A DNA stretch of 33,714 bases from positions 1-33,714 of the forward strand of contig PWKZ01000244.1 of the NCBI GenBank assembly GCA_003559575.1. The letters run 5' to 3'. Each line of letters starts with the position of its first letter. The first letter of the stretch is position 1. The position numbers were made by a program, and so were the translations under genes. Below the pieces are notes generated by a model. That model had not been told where the DNA came from. It searched no databases and worked only from the letters and a program-made list of their open reading frames with translations. The stretch comes from Bradymonadales bacterium. Lineage in GTDB: Bacteria > Myxococcota_A > UBA9042 > PWKZ01. Positions 17,341-25,556 of the stretch are shown in pieces.

Positions 17341-18683
17341 CGTAACCACTCGGGGACCTCCTCCAGGGACACCAGGGTGTCGAGGGTCTCCGCGTGCCGG
17401 ATGAGGGCGGTCTCACCGCTGGTCGACACGAGCACCACCGCCGGCCGCGCCGTGATGAACTGTAGCCACTGTGTGACGTTGTAGGCGCCCACGCTGCGAA
17501 AGACCAGCCGGGAGCCTGTCTCCATCGGCGGAAAGAGCAGATGCTCCCGCATGGTATCGATGTTCATGCAAAGTGGACCGTGGATGACCGTCGCTTCCGG
17601 TGTCCCCCGAAACTCGGCCGCCGGCACCACATCGTGTTTGTACCAGAAGGCCGTAAACAACAGGTTGACGCCGGCGTCGATGACGAGGGACTTGCGCCCG
17701 TCCGGCAGTCGCTTGTTGGCGTGCACTGTCGCGATGAGATAGCCGGCCTCATCGACGAGCGACCGGCCGGTCTCGAGAAACAGTGTCGGCTCGTGGCCCG
17801 GCTCCACCACCAGGGAATCGAGCCCCTCCGCGACCGCCTCCGCGTACTGTCCGAAGGAGGGGGTCGTCTGCTCCCCCGGGAGGTACTGGGCGTGCAACGT
17901 ATTGCGCGACGCGAAGCCTCCCCCGATGTCGATGGCGTCTACCTCGATCCCGAGCTCGGCCTTCAACTCGTTGGCAAAGACCGCCAGATTACGCGCTTCG
18001 TCGCGATACGCCTCGGTGTCCTGGATAAATGTCCCGAGGTGACAGTGCAGGCCCGCCACGTCCAGCATCCCGCCCGTCACGATGCGCCGCACGGCATCCA
18101 ACGCCTGCCCATTTTCGAGGTTGAACCCGAACCGCCCCCAGAGTGGAACACCTGCTACCGTCATGTTCAGGCGGATCGTGACCTTCGGGCGCACGCCGAT
18201 CTCGCGCGCGACCTTCTCGGCGCGCTGGATCTCGTCGAAATTGTCGAGATGCACGCGCGCCCCGTCACGAAACGCCTTGGCGAGCGCGTTCTCCGGCTTG
18301 AACGGTCCATTGAACAGGATCCGCGACCCGGGAACTTCAAGCCGGCGCGCCTTGTCGTACTCCAGCTCGCTCACCACTTCGGCCCACGCGCCCGCGCGGT
18401 GAAAGACACGGCAGATCGCGTCGAGGTAGTTGGTCTTGTAGGACCAGGCGGTCTGGACTTTCGGCCACCGGCGCCCAAAAGCACCCTGGAGATCCGAATG
18501 CCGCGCCTTGAGCGTTTTCTCGCTGAACACGAACAGCGGCGATCCAAAGCGCTCGACGAGTGCCTCCACCGCGACGCCGTCGATGTGCGTCATCGGCTGG
18601 ATGGACTTCGCCCGCGCCAGCTTGTTCATCATGCCTCTCGCATGTCGCGCGATGGTGGGCGGCTCGTACCGCGGTTTAGTCAT
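17337..18683 (-). CDS. Type III PLP-dependent decarboxylase (Orn/DAP/Arg decarboxylase family 2, LysA-like)
   Basis: PLP-Lys region 'AWSYKTNYL'; 'LHCHLGTFI'; 'IDIGGGF'; 'LETGRSLV'; 'HGPLCMNIDTM'; 'VGAYNVTQ'. Confidence 0.88.
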   Translation of the reverse strand: MTKPRYEPPTIARHARGMMNKLARAKSIQPMTHIDGVAVEALVERFGSPLFVFSEKTLKARHSDLQGAFGRRWPKVQTAWSYKTNYLDAICRVFHRAGAWAEVVSELEYDKARRLEVPGSRILFNGPFKPENALAKAFRDGARVHLDNFDEIQRAEKVAREIGVRPKVTIRLNMTVAGVPLWGRFGFNLENGQALDAVRRIVTGGMLDVAGLHCHLGTFIQDTEAYRDEARNLAVFANELKAELGIEVDAIDIGGGFASRNTLHAQYLPGEQTTPSFGQYAEAVAEGLDSLVVEPGHEPTLFLETGRSLVDEAGYLIATVHANKRLPDGRKSLVIDAGVNLLFTAFWYKHDVVPAAEFRGTPEATVIHGPLCMNIDTMREHLLFPPMETGSRLVFRSVGAYNVTQWLQFITARPAVVLVSTSGETALIRHAETLDTLVSLEEVPEWLR

Positions 18684-19732
18684 CGAACTTTCTCCCCTGA
18701 GGTCGCAAGGGCCTCAAAGTCCTCGATCGAAGCGAGCTGGTCCAGCGCAATCCGTACGAACATGGCGCCGGCCTTGAACCCCGAGAACGGCTCGACACGT
18801 TCTCCCATCGCGAGCCGCGCCACGGCCCACGGGAGGTTCTGCCCCGCGCCAACCGAGAGGTATGTCCAGGCCGGGAAGCGAGGGTTGATCTCGAGCAAAA
18901 GATACCGCCCTTTCGGGGTCTTCAGAATCTCGACCTCGCACGGCCCGCGCCAGGATGTCGCCGCCATGAACCGTCGTGTAAGCTCCAGCAGCATGGGATC
19001 CTTGACCGCCACTCCGGCCCAGCCCTTGCCCTTGTCGGTGAACGTGGTCTTTCGCATGGGGACGGCGCCGACGAGCCCGCCGCGGCCATCCCCCACCGCC
19101 ACGACATCGTATTCTTCGCCCTCGTAGTACTGCTGCGCGATGACGGGCAGACCCCAAATCGCGGCCGTGCGATGAAAGGCCGCCACGGCTTCATCCGCGG
19201 TGTGGCAGATGGTAGCGCCATAGAAGATCCCTTTGATGACGAGGGGGTATGAGACACGCTGATGGATCTCGAAGAGCGTGGCGGCGTCGTTCACCGTCTC
19301 GCCGCGCGGCACATTGATCTCAGCGCTTTCCCCAAGGCCCATGAGCTGGGTCTTCGCGCGGAGATCGAGCTGCGCCCGCGTCGGCAAGAATGTTCGAATG
19401 CCGAGTCGCTGGAGGTCGTCCTCGAGCGAGATCAAGGCGGGCAACTCAGAGTCGAGGGTCGGGATCAGCACGTCGATCCGCGTCCGCTCGTGGATGTATG
19501 AAAGTCTCGCCAGCAGGGCGTCGGCGCCCTGGTCGGGATATGGGAGGAGGAAAGCCGCCATGAGGTCGAGATCGGCGCAGTAGAGACCGGGGTCGAGGGT
19601 GTCGTACGCCAGGCCGACAAGCTCGCCGTTGAAGTCGCGAGCGTGGCGTAGCGCGCGCATCACCGACACACCCGGCCCGGGATTGTCCGTGGCATTGAGC
19701 CCCGTGACCGCCACATGTAGATCCTCTCGCAT
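18680..19732 (-). CDS. ATP-grasp domain ligase (CarB/PylC-like)
   Basis: ATG at 19732; 'VAVTGLNATDNPGPGVSVMRALR', 'PLVIKGIFYGATICHTADEA', 'QQYYEGEEYDVVAVGDG', 'GPCEVEILKTPKGRYLLLEINPRFPAWTYLS'. Confidence 0.87.
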   Translation of the reverse strand: MREDLHVAVTGLNATDNPGPGVSVMRALRHARDFNGELVGLAYDTLDPGLYCADLDLMAAFLLPYPDQGADALLARLSYIHERTRIDVLIPTLDSELPALISLEDDLQRLGIRTFLPTRAQLDLRAKTQLMGLGESAEINVPRGETVNDAATLFEIHQRVSYPLVIKGIFYGATICHTADEAVAAFHRTAAIWGLPVIAQQYYEGEEYDVVAVGDGRGGLVGAVPMRKTTFTDKGKGWAGVAVKDPMLLELTRRFMAATSWRGPCEVEILKTPKGRYLLLEINPRFPAWTYLSVGAGQNLPWAVARLAMGERVEPFSGFKAGAMFVRIALDQLASIEDFEALATSGEKVR

Positions 19733-19745
19733 CGTGCCCACCGTG

Positions 19746-20012
19746 TTACACCTCGGAGTCGCGCGGCAGGATACCCTGTTCCTTGAGCGCACGCAGGAAT
19801 TCATTCAAATCGCGAACCAGGTCATTGCGGTCGGTCGTGTCGAACTCCTCGCGTAACGCTTCGATCACCCCGTCTGCATCCTTGCCGTCGCGGAGCCGCT
19901 CCAGGATGAAAAGGCCCGTCGGACTAACGCTGAACGTGAGCCCCGTGACGGGGTCGAACACGAATCCGCTCTCGCTCAACGCGATCTCCTTGAGTCGCTG
20001 TTCCACGCTCAT
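19746..20012 (-). CDS. PqqD-family protein (RiPP recognition element-like fold)
   Basis: 88 aa: 'SESGFVFDPVTGLTFSVSPTGLFILERLRDGKDADGVIEALREEFDTTDRNDLVRDLNEFLRALKEQGIL', the typical PqqD/RRE arrangement. Confidence 0.85.
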   Translation of the reverse strand: MSVEQRLKEIALSESGFVFDPVTGLTFSVSPTGLFILERLRDGKDADGVIEALREEFDTTDRNDLVRDLNEFLRALKEQGILPRDSEV

Positions 20013-20040
20013 CGCGCCACCTCTCGTTCAAAAACTCGCA

Positions 20041-21222
20041 CTAAGGACGCCCCGGAGCGAACGAGGTGCAGACCCCGTCCGCACGACAGACGTACTGCGC
20101 GCCGCAATCCCATCCCTCGTTCTTGCAGCTCGGCAGGCACGCCTCAAAGTCCGGATCACATGCGTAATCCGTTCGGCAATCGCCTCGCTCCGGCAGGCCG
20201 GGCAACGGCCATGCGGCCGGCGTGCACGACGGCAGACAGTATCCGACGCCTTCGAGCACCGCGCAAACCGCTCCCTCGGGACACGCCCCCGCGGCACACG
20301 GCACGGTACACATTCCCCCTACCCAACCGGTGGGCGATCCATCTTCCGTGGCCGAAAAACACCAGCCGGTCTCACAGTCCACCGCGGAGTCACAGGGGCC
20401 TCCCAGAGCTTCGAGTGGCGGCGGAGCGAAGTCGCAGCGTCCATCAGCGCCGCAGACGAGCACGGCGCCGCAGTCGAACCCGAGGCGACAGTCCGGCATG
20501 CAAGCCTCGAAGCCCGCTTGACAGAGATAGCCTTCACGGCAATCGGTGTCGGCCGCGCACGCGGAGAGACACCAGCCAACACCGTCGAGCGGGGCACAGG
20601 TCATACCCTCACCACAAATACCGCCGGCACCGCAAGGTTCTGAGCAAAAGCCACCCGGCCAGCCGGTCGCAAGACCATCCCGCGTTTCCGCAAAGCAGAT
20701 GCCTGAAGCGCAGTCAAGCGCCCACTCGCACGGTTCCCCGAGCGCTCTCAGTTCCCCCGGTGAAGCGACGCACACCCCCTCCTCTCCACAGGAGAGAAGC
20801 GGGCCGCAGTCGAAATCCAACCGGCAGTCGGGCAGACACGCCCCAAAGGCCTCGTTGCACACGTAGCCTGCGCGACAATCCGCGCTGGCGCGGCACGCCG
20901 GGAGACACCAAGCCCCCCCATCGAGCGGGGCGCACGCGAGCCCCTCCGCACAGCCACCACCAGAATCACACGGCCGCGTGCATAGCCCCTCATCCCAACC
21001 CGTCACCACCCCGTCACGGACCGCGGCGAAGCAGATCCCGGAGGCACAGTCCCAATCTTTCTCGCATGACCCGCCATCCGCGACAGCGCTCGGCCAATCG
21101 CTCCCCGCGGGCTCGACGCAGCCCAGGAGCATCATCGCAAGAATCGCCGAAAAAAAGCGCGCGCGGCGAAAAAGGGCGCTCGTTGTAGCGAAACGCGTTG
21201 CTGTTGAGTGTTCGCGTTGCAA
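20041..21222 (-). CDS. Cys-rich secreted lipoprotein with three ~105-aa tandem repeats
   Basis: TTG start at 21222; lipobox-like MLLGC; repeated 'L.G.PC..A.DC.SG.CF...DG..TGW..G.C..PC....C.EG..CA.L.G..WCL..C....DCR.GY.C...FEACLPDC...FDCG'. Confidence 0.8.
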   Translation of the reverse strand: MQREHSTATRFATTSALFRRARFFSAILAMMLLGCVEPAGSDWPSAVADGGSCEKDWDCASGICFAAVRDGVVTGWDEGLCTRPCDSGGGCAEGLACAPLDGGAWCLPACRASADCRAGYVCNEAFGACLPDCRLDFDCGPLLSCGEEGVCVASPGELRALGEPCEWALDCASGICFAETRDGLATGWPGGFCSEPCGAGGICGEGMTCAPLDGVGWCLSACAADTDCREGYLCQAGFEACMPDCRLGFDCGAVLVCGADGRCDFAPPPLEALGGPCDSAVDCETGWCFSATEDGSPTGWVGGMCTVPCAAGACPEGAVCAVLEGVGYCLPSCTPAAWPLPGLPERGDCRTDYACDPDFEACLPSCKNEGWDCGAQYVCRADGVCTSFAPGRP

Positions 21223-21228
21223 GAATGC
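21188..21228 (-). repeat. Dispersed motif family 2, copy A
   Basis: Minus-strand GCATTCTTGCAACGCgaacaCTCAAcAGCAACGCGTTTCGC matches plus-strand 26763-26803 at 36/41 positions, ungapped. Confidence 0.7.
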
Positions 21229-21238
21229 ACCCTCGGAT

Positions 21239-21259
21239 CCGACACCTGACAGGTGTCGG
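21239..21259. promoter_or_regulatory. 21-bp perfect palindrome CCGACACCTG-A-CAGGTGTCGG (putative operator or small hairpin)
   Basis: Perfect inverted repeat 17 bp upstream of the TTG start of the Cys-rich gene. Confidence 0.5.
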
Positions 21260-21459
21260 GCCCACCAAAGAGGTTTGCGCTCGAAAGAAGCGTCGGCGCC
21301 CCTATGTCCAACAATAGGGTAAATTCGTCACGAATCCCCTGAGTATCCACCGCCGGAGACCTCAGTGCCGCATCCCTGTGGAGTTTCCCGAGAGCAGCAT
21401 CCACTCGCTCGCCCGCGTAGGAGGCCGGCAACACGCCATACACTTATATCGCACCGATG

Positions 21460-22998
21460 TTAACGCGGATTTAAGATCACCGCTGGTTTGTGAAGATTTT
21501 GTGAAGACGCAGGCAACCACATCGAAATCGCGAACCCTTGGGGGCTGAGGTTGCGTGCCTGAACAGTCCCCCCGCAGGCAGTGACGACGCTCTTCACGAT
21601 GGCGAGGCCAAGCCCCGCCCCGCCGGACTCTGCAGTACGAGCCTCTTCGGGACGGAAAAACGGTTCAAAGATGCGCCCCAGCACTTCCTCGCCGACACCG
21701 GGGCCACTATCCCGCACCTCCAGCCGCACCATCCCGCCTTCTCGCTGCGCCTCGACCACGATGGGCCCCTTGTCTCCGGCATAGCGAAAAGCGTTACGCA
21801 AAACGTTTCCGAGCGCCCGGACCAAAAGGTCTTGGTCGGCCATGACTTTCAGACCCGCGGGCACCCGCGCCTCCACCGCCGCGCCCTGCTCCGCTTCGCG
21901 CCTGAGAGCGCGCGCGACCACTCCATCAACCTCGAAGGACACAAGGTCGGCCTGGTGGGGCGCCACCTCCGCGCGCGCGAAAACGAGGAGCTCCTCGACC
22001 AGCTCGGACATGTACTGGACGTCCTCCTGCACATCCCGTAGCTCTTCGACCAGCGCGCCCCGCGAACGACTCGCGATAATCTCGAGCCCCAAGCGAATCC
22101 TGGCGATCGGGGAGGCCAGCTCGTGTGAGACGTCCCCGAGGAAGCGCTTTTGCGCGCGCATGTGACCGTCGAGGCGCGCCGACATTTCGTTGATGGCACG
22201 TCCGAGCCGCCCCAACTCATCACCGCGCTCTGCCTCGACACGCGCCTCGAATCGCCCGTCGGCAATCGCGACCGCCACCTCGGTCATCCGCTGGATGGGC
22301 TGCGCTATCCGCCGCGCGATGCCGAGCCAGAGCAACACCACGGCACCCCCAACGCTGATGACCAGCGCGATGAAAGGCTGCGGCTGCCACTGGATGCCCC
22401 GGCCTGCAAACGCGCGGGACACGGCCAACAGCGTGGCGGGCACCGCTGGACTCCCCGGCGCCTCCACCACCGCCATTCGCACGCCCGCCCAGTATCCGCC
22501 GGACCCGCTCGTGCGCAGGGCGAAAAGCGGCGCCTCAAGCGCCTGCGCACCCTCCCCGGCGAGCCCACGCGTCGGCGGTCCGTTCAGCGAGTGCGGCGCC
22601 CGCTGGGAAACGGGCGGGGGTACCGGTTGCGTGCCAAGCTCCGCTATCACGCCCCGGGTTCCTCTTGAAGAACTCGTCAAGACCTCGAACACTTCAGGGG
22701 GAAGCTCATCGGCGCGCCCGGCGAGCCGCCGCCCGGCGTTCGAGTAGAGGGACAGCTCCAGACCGGTTTCCGAGGAGTACCGCGCGAGGACCGCTTCCCA
22801 CTCAGCGGCGGGCGACGAGGAAAGCTCACCGGCCACGCGACCGGCCATCACGAGCAGGCGGGGGGTGATGTCCAGGCGCAACGGCGAGTCCGCCGGGAGG
22901 AGGGACTGCACAGCGACAAAGCCCGCAACGACCCCTCCGATAACCGACAAGGTGACGATGAGACAGAGTAGCAGCCGGTGAAACAACGAAAATCGCAA
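21460..22998 (-). CDS. Sensor histidine kinase (HAMP-HisKA-HATPase_c, CpxA-like)
   Basis: Two TM segments; HAMP 'RRIAQPIQRMTEVAVAIADGRFEARV'; H-box 'FLGDVSHELASPIARIRLGLE'; N-box 'ALGNVLRNAFRYAG'; G boxes 'VRDSGPGVGEE', 'GGAGLGLAIVK'. Confidence 0.93.
   Translation of the reverse strand: MRFSLFHRLLLCLIVTLSVIGGVVAGFVAVQSLLPADSPLRLDITPRLLVMAGRVAGELSSSPAAEWEAVLARYSSETGLELSLYSNAGRRLAGRADELPPEVFEVLTSSSRGTRGVIAELGTQPVPPPVSQRAPHSLNGPPTRGLAGEGAQALEAPLFALRTSGSGGYWAGVRMAVVEAPGSPAVPATLLAVSRAFAGRGIQWQPQPFIALVISVGGAVVLLWLGIARRIAQPIQRMTEVAVAIADGRFEARVEAERGDELGRLGRAINEMSARLDGHMRAQKRFLGDVSHELASPIARIRLGLEIIASRSRGALVEELRDVQEDVQYMSELVEELLVFARAEVAPHQADLVSFEVDGVVARALRREAEQGAAVEARVPAGLKVMADQDLLVRALGNVLRNAFRYAGDKGPIVVEAQREGGMVRLEVRDSGPGVGEEVLGRIFEPFFRPEEARTAESGGAGLGLAIVKSVVTACGGTVQARNLSPQGFAISMWLPASSQNLHKPAVILNPR
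21490..21506. promoter_or_regulatory. Candidate OmpR-family response-regulator site: GTGAAG-N5-GTGAAG direct repeat (11-bp period)
   Basis: TTGTGAAGATTTTGTGAAGA inside the 3' end of the kinase gene, upstream of the Cys-rich/PqqD operon; matches 12969-12985. Confidence 0.45.
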
Positions 22999-23004
22999 AT
23001 CTTC

Positions 23005-23721
23005 CTACTGTCCCGTGGTCGGCTTCAAGAGAAACTGGTAGCCGACCGTCCGTACGGTACGAATGAAACGAGGCGCTTGGGGGTTGTCGCCAAGCTTCCT
23101 CCTGAGCGATGAGACATGCACGTCCACTGTGCGGTCGAAGACGTCGGAGTAGCGCCCCGCGAGAAGCGCAATGAGTCGCTCGCGCGAGAGAACTCGGCCG
23201 CTCGCGCTCGCCAGCGAAAACAACAGATCGAACTCCGTCGGCGTCAAGTCCAACGGCGTGCCGGCCAGAGTCGAAAGCCGAGCATCGGGGTCGATCACCA
23301 GGTCTTCGACCACGATCGTGCGGGAGGCGCTCTCGCGCGGCGGAACGCGCCGAGCGCGCCGGGTGACCGCCCTGAGACGCGCGAGCAGCTCACGCGTTGA
23401 AAAGGTTTTGGGGAGATAGTCGTCCGCGCCAAGCTCGAGGCCCACGATACGGTCCGTCTCATCACCCCTGGAGGTGAGCATGAGCACCGGTACGTCGCAG
23501 CGCCCACGCAGGTTCCGTAAAACCTCGAACCCATCCATGCCGGGGAGCATCACGTCGAGAATCACGGCATGATAGTCCCCGGTGGCGGCATGCTCGAGCC
23601 CTTCGGGGCCGGTGTAAACGAGTGAGACCCGATATCCGACCGACTCCAGATAGCTCCGGATCAACCCGCAGAGCTTGCGATCGTCGTCTATCACGAGGAT
23701 GTGTTCGTTAGCGGCCACCAC
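23005..23721 (-). CDS. OmpR-family response regulator (receiver + winged helix, CpxR-like)
   Basis: ORF 23005..23844; GTG at 23721 with AAGGA-type RBS gives ~238 aa. 'HILVIDDDRKLCGLIRSYL', 'VILDVMLPGMDG', 'LTSRGDETDRIVGLELGADDYLPKTF', winged helix 'LDLTPTEFDLLFSLA...VDVHVSSLRRKLG'. Confidence 0.92.
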   Translation of the reverse strand: MVAANEHILVIDDDRKLCGLIRSYLESVGYRVSLVYTGPEGLEHAATGDYHAVILDVMLPGMDGFEVLRNLRGRCDVPVLMLTSRGDETDRIVGLELGADDYLPKTFSTRELLARLRAVTRRARRVPPRESASRTIVVEDLVIDPDARLSTLAGTPLDLTPTEFDLLFSLASASGRVLSRERLIALLAGRYSDVFDRTVDVHVSSLRRKLGDNPQAPRFIRTVRTVGYQFLLKPTTGQ

Positions 23722-23886
23722 GAATCCATCCTTTTCAAGCAGGCGGCCCAAGTGGATCTCGGCAGGCTCGCCTGAATGACCGACGTTACGGTCGCGACAA
23801 TCCGTTTGGGCGCGCGGCATCGGTCCCGGACATAGAATGTTCAAGTTGCCCCAACCCCGCCTCCACTGTCAACTGGCGTGATCCGT

Positions 23887-23907
23887 CCATAATCGTCGGT
23901 TCGTTCT
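23887..23907 (-). repeat. Dispersed motif family 2, 21-bp box, copy C
   Basis: Reverse complement AGAACGAACCGACGATTATGG is identical to 26807-26827. Confidence 0.7.
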
Positions 23908-23936
23908 GAGGAGCCCGAATGAGAGCCGCGCGGCTC

Positions 23937-25556
23937 CTATTCGGCCAGCGCAGCTCTGAGCCGGTCGCAGTCGATGGGCGGCTCGCCCGCCGGGTTCTTG
24001 AACGGGGAGGCGCAGTAGGTGAACAAAAGACCCATGTCGTAGGGCGGCACCCACCAGCGCCGCGTGCCGTCCTCCTTCACCGCGTGCGGAGGGCGCCAGC
24101 GATGCTCGCCGTCCGGCACCGCCTCGTCCCAGAGATTCCAAAGCGGCCAGGCGGCATAGCTCTTAGCGGCGTACAAAAACAGCGCGTGGATCTCGCGCAC
24201 CTCGTCGGCCGTGAGCGGATAACCCACCACGGCGGCGGCGAGCCGGTTCGTCGCCATCTCACCGAACCACCGCGCCTCCGCCATCCCGACGTCAGTCCGG
24301 TCCAGCGCATAGTCGCGCTCGAACCGCTCTTCGAGCCCTTCGAGCGCCCGCTCCGCCCGCCCTAGATCGCCCGCCAAGAGCGCCAGCCGCACCACGCTCA
24401 TGTGAAAGAAGCGCAGCACATGCGCGTTGGGCGGATTGTTCTCGATGGCCAGCTGCTCATAATCCGGGTGCCCCCCGAACGGCGGGCAGACCGTGGTGAC
24501 GGAGGCCGGATCGGCCATCAACTCCGTGGCCTGCATGTGGTTGCACTCCGACCCGGGGAACAGCACATCCCAGAAGACGAAGGAGGCCAGATCGACCGTC
24601 CGGGCCTCCGGCGGCCCCGTCGTGTTGGACGGCGTGTACACCTCCCCGTTCGCATCCTTGGTGCGGATCTCGTAGCCGTTGTCCACGATGTCCCGTGCGA
24701 AGGCGCGGACCAACGCGAGCGTCTCCGCGCAAGCGTCTCGAACCGTGCAAGCCCCCTCCTCCGCACCCAAGTCCAACAGCGCGGCGGCGGCGAAGTACAG
24801 GTAGCCGAGGTCGTCTTTGGAGCGGGTATTCGTGACCCAAACCGGACCCCAATAGGGGTTTTGAGCGTACAGGAAGCGAGAACAGTTCCAGCGATCATAG
24901 CTGAAAAACCAGTTGGAGGCGTCCACTATCTTCTCATAGCCGTCGTGGGTCGTGTACTCGTGGTTCGGCATGACCACGCTGCGAGCCATCAAATGCGGCA
25001 GCGGATCCTCCTCGTCGTAGACCATCCCGAGCATGCTGGAAGAGATCCCCTGGCAGTATTGGGCCGTGAGCGTCGCCGCCACCGGGTCACCCGTGAACCG
25101 GTAGGCGTCCGCCGCGGCGCTCAGGATCTTCGCGTTGGCGACCAGGCTATTGTGCGCCCCGTGCTCCGGGAGCGAGTCGTGGACGATTGTCACCGTCGCG
25201 CCCGCCTTGACGGCGTGGGTCTCTTCCCACCAGAGCTTGAAGTCTCGCCGCGGGTCGGCCGCGCCGTGGAAACCGTGGCTCATGCGCAAAAGCCACCCAA
25301 GATAGTCTTGCTCCACGTAGAAGGCGGCCATGCGATCCGTGAACGCCGCGCGCTCCTCATCGGTGACGGGGGCGCCGGCGGGCTCACGCGTAAACACGAA
25401 CGGAAGTTCCGCCGGGGCGGAGGGATCGGCCTGCACTGTCTCCGTGTCGTATCCCGACGTATCACGTCCCGCGTCGCCCTGAACGGAGCCTATCTCCCCA
25501 CAGGCCGCGAGCGCCAGGAGAGCCGGCACCAACATCCGCCATCGCCAGTCAATCAT
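23937..25556 (-). CDS. Predicted lipoprotein of unknown function (~539 aa)
   Basis: ATG at 25556; lipobox LLALAAC; long helix-rich, Trp/Tyr-rich body without a family I can name. Confidence 0.7.
   Translation of the reverse strand: MIDWRWRMLVPALLALAACGEIGSVQGDAGRDTSGYDTETVQADPSAPAELPFVFTREPAGAPVTDEERAAFTDRMAAFYVEQDYLGWLLRMSHGFHGAADPRRDFKLWWEETHAVKAGATVTIVHDSLPEHGAHNSLVANAKILSAAADAYRFTGDPVAATLTAQYCQGISSSMLGMVYDEEDPLPHLMARSVVMPNHEYTTHDGYEKIVDASNWFFSYDRWNCSRFLYAQNPYWGPVWVTNTRSKDDLGYLYFAAAALLDLGAEEGACTVRDACAETLALVRAFARDIVDNGYEIRTKDANGEVYTPSNTTGPPEARTVDLASFVFWDVLFPGSECNHMQATELMADPASVTTVCPPFGGHPDYEQLAIENNPPNAHVLRFFHMSVVRLALLAGDLGRAERALEGLEERFERDYALDRTDVGMAEARWFGEMATNRLAAAVVGYPLTADEVREIHALFLYAAKSYAAWPLWNLWDEAVPDGEHRWRPPHAVKEDGTRRWWVPPYDMGLLFTYCASPFKNPAGEPPIDCDRLRAALAE

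Noticed and set aside
17541-19127. 528-aa plus-strand ORF over the decarboxylase/ATP-grasp genes
   Set aside because: Mirror frame of two enzymes with intact catalytic motifs.
21132-21443. 103-aa minus-strand ORF between the kinase and the Cys-rich gene
   Set aside because: Overlaps the palindrome and repeat, no domain, frame conflicts with the Cys-rich gene start.
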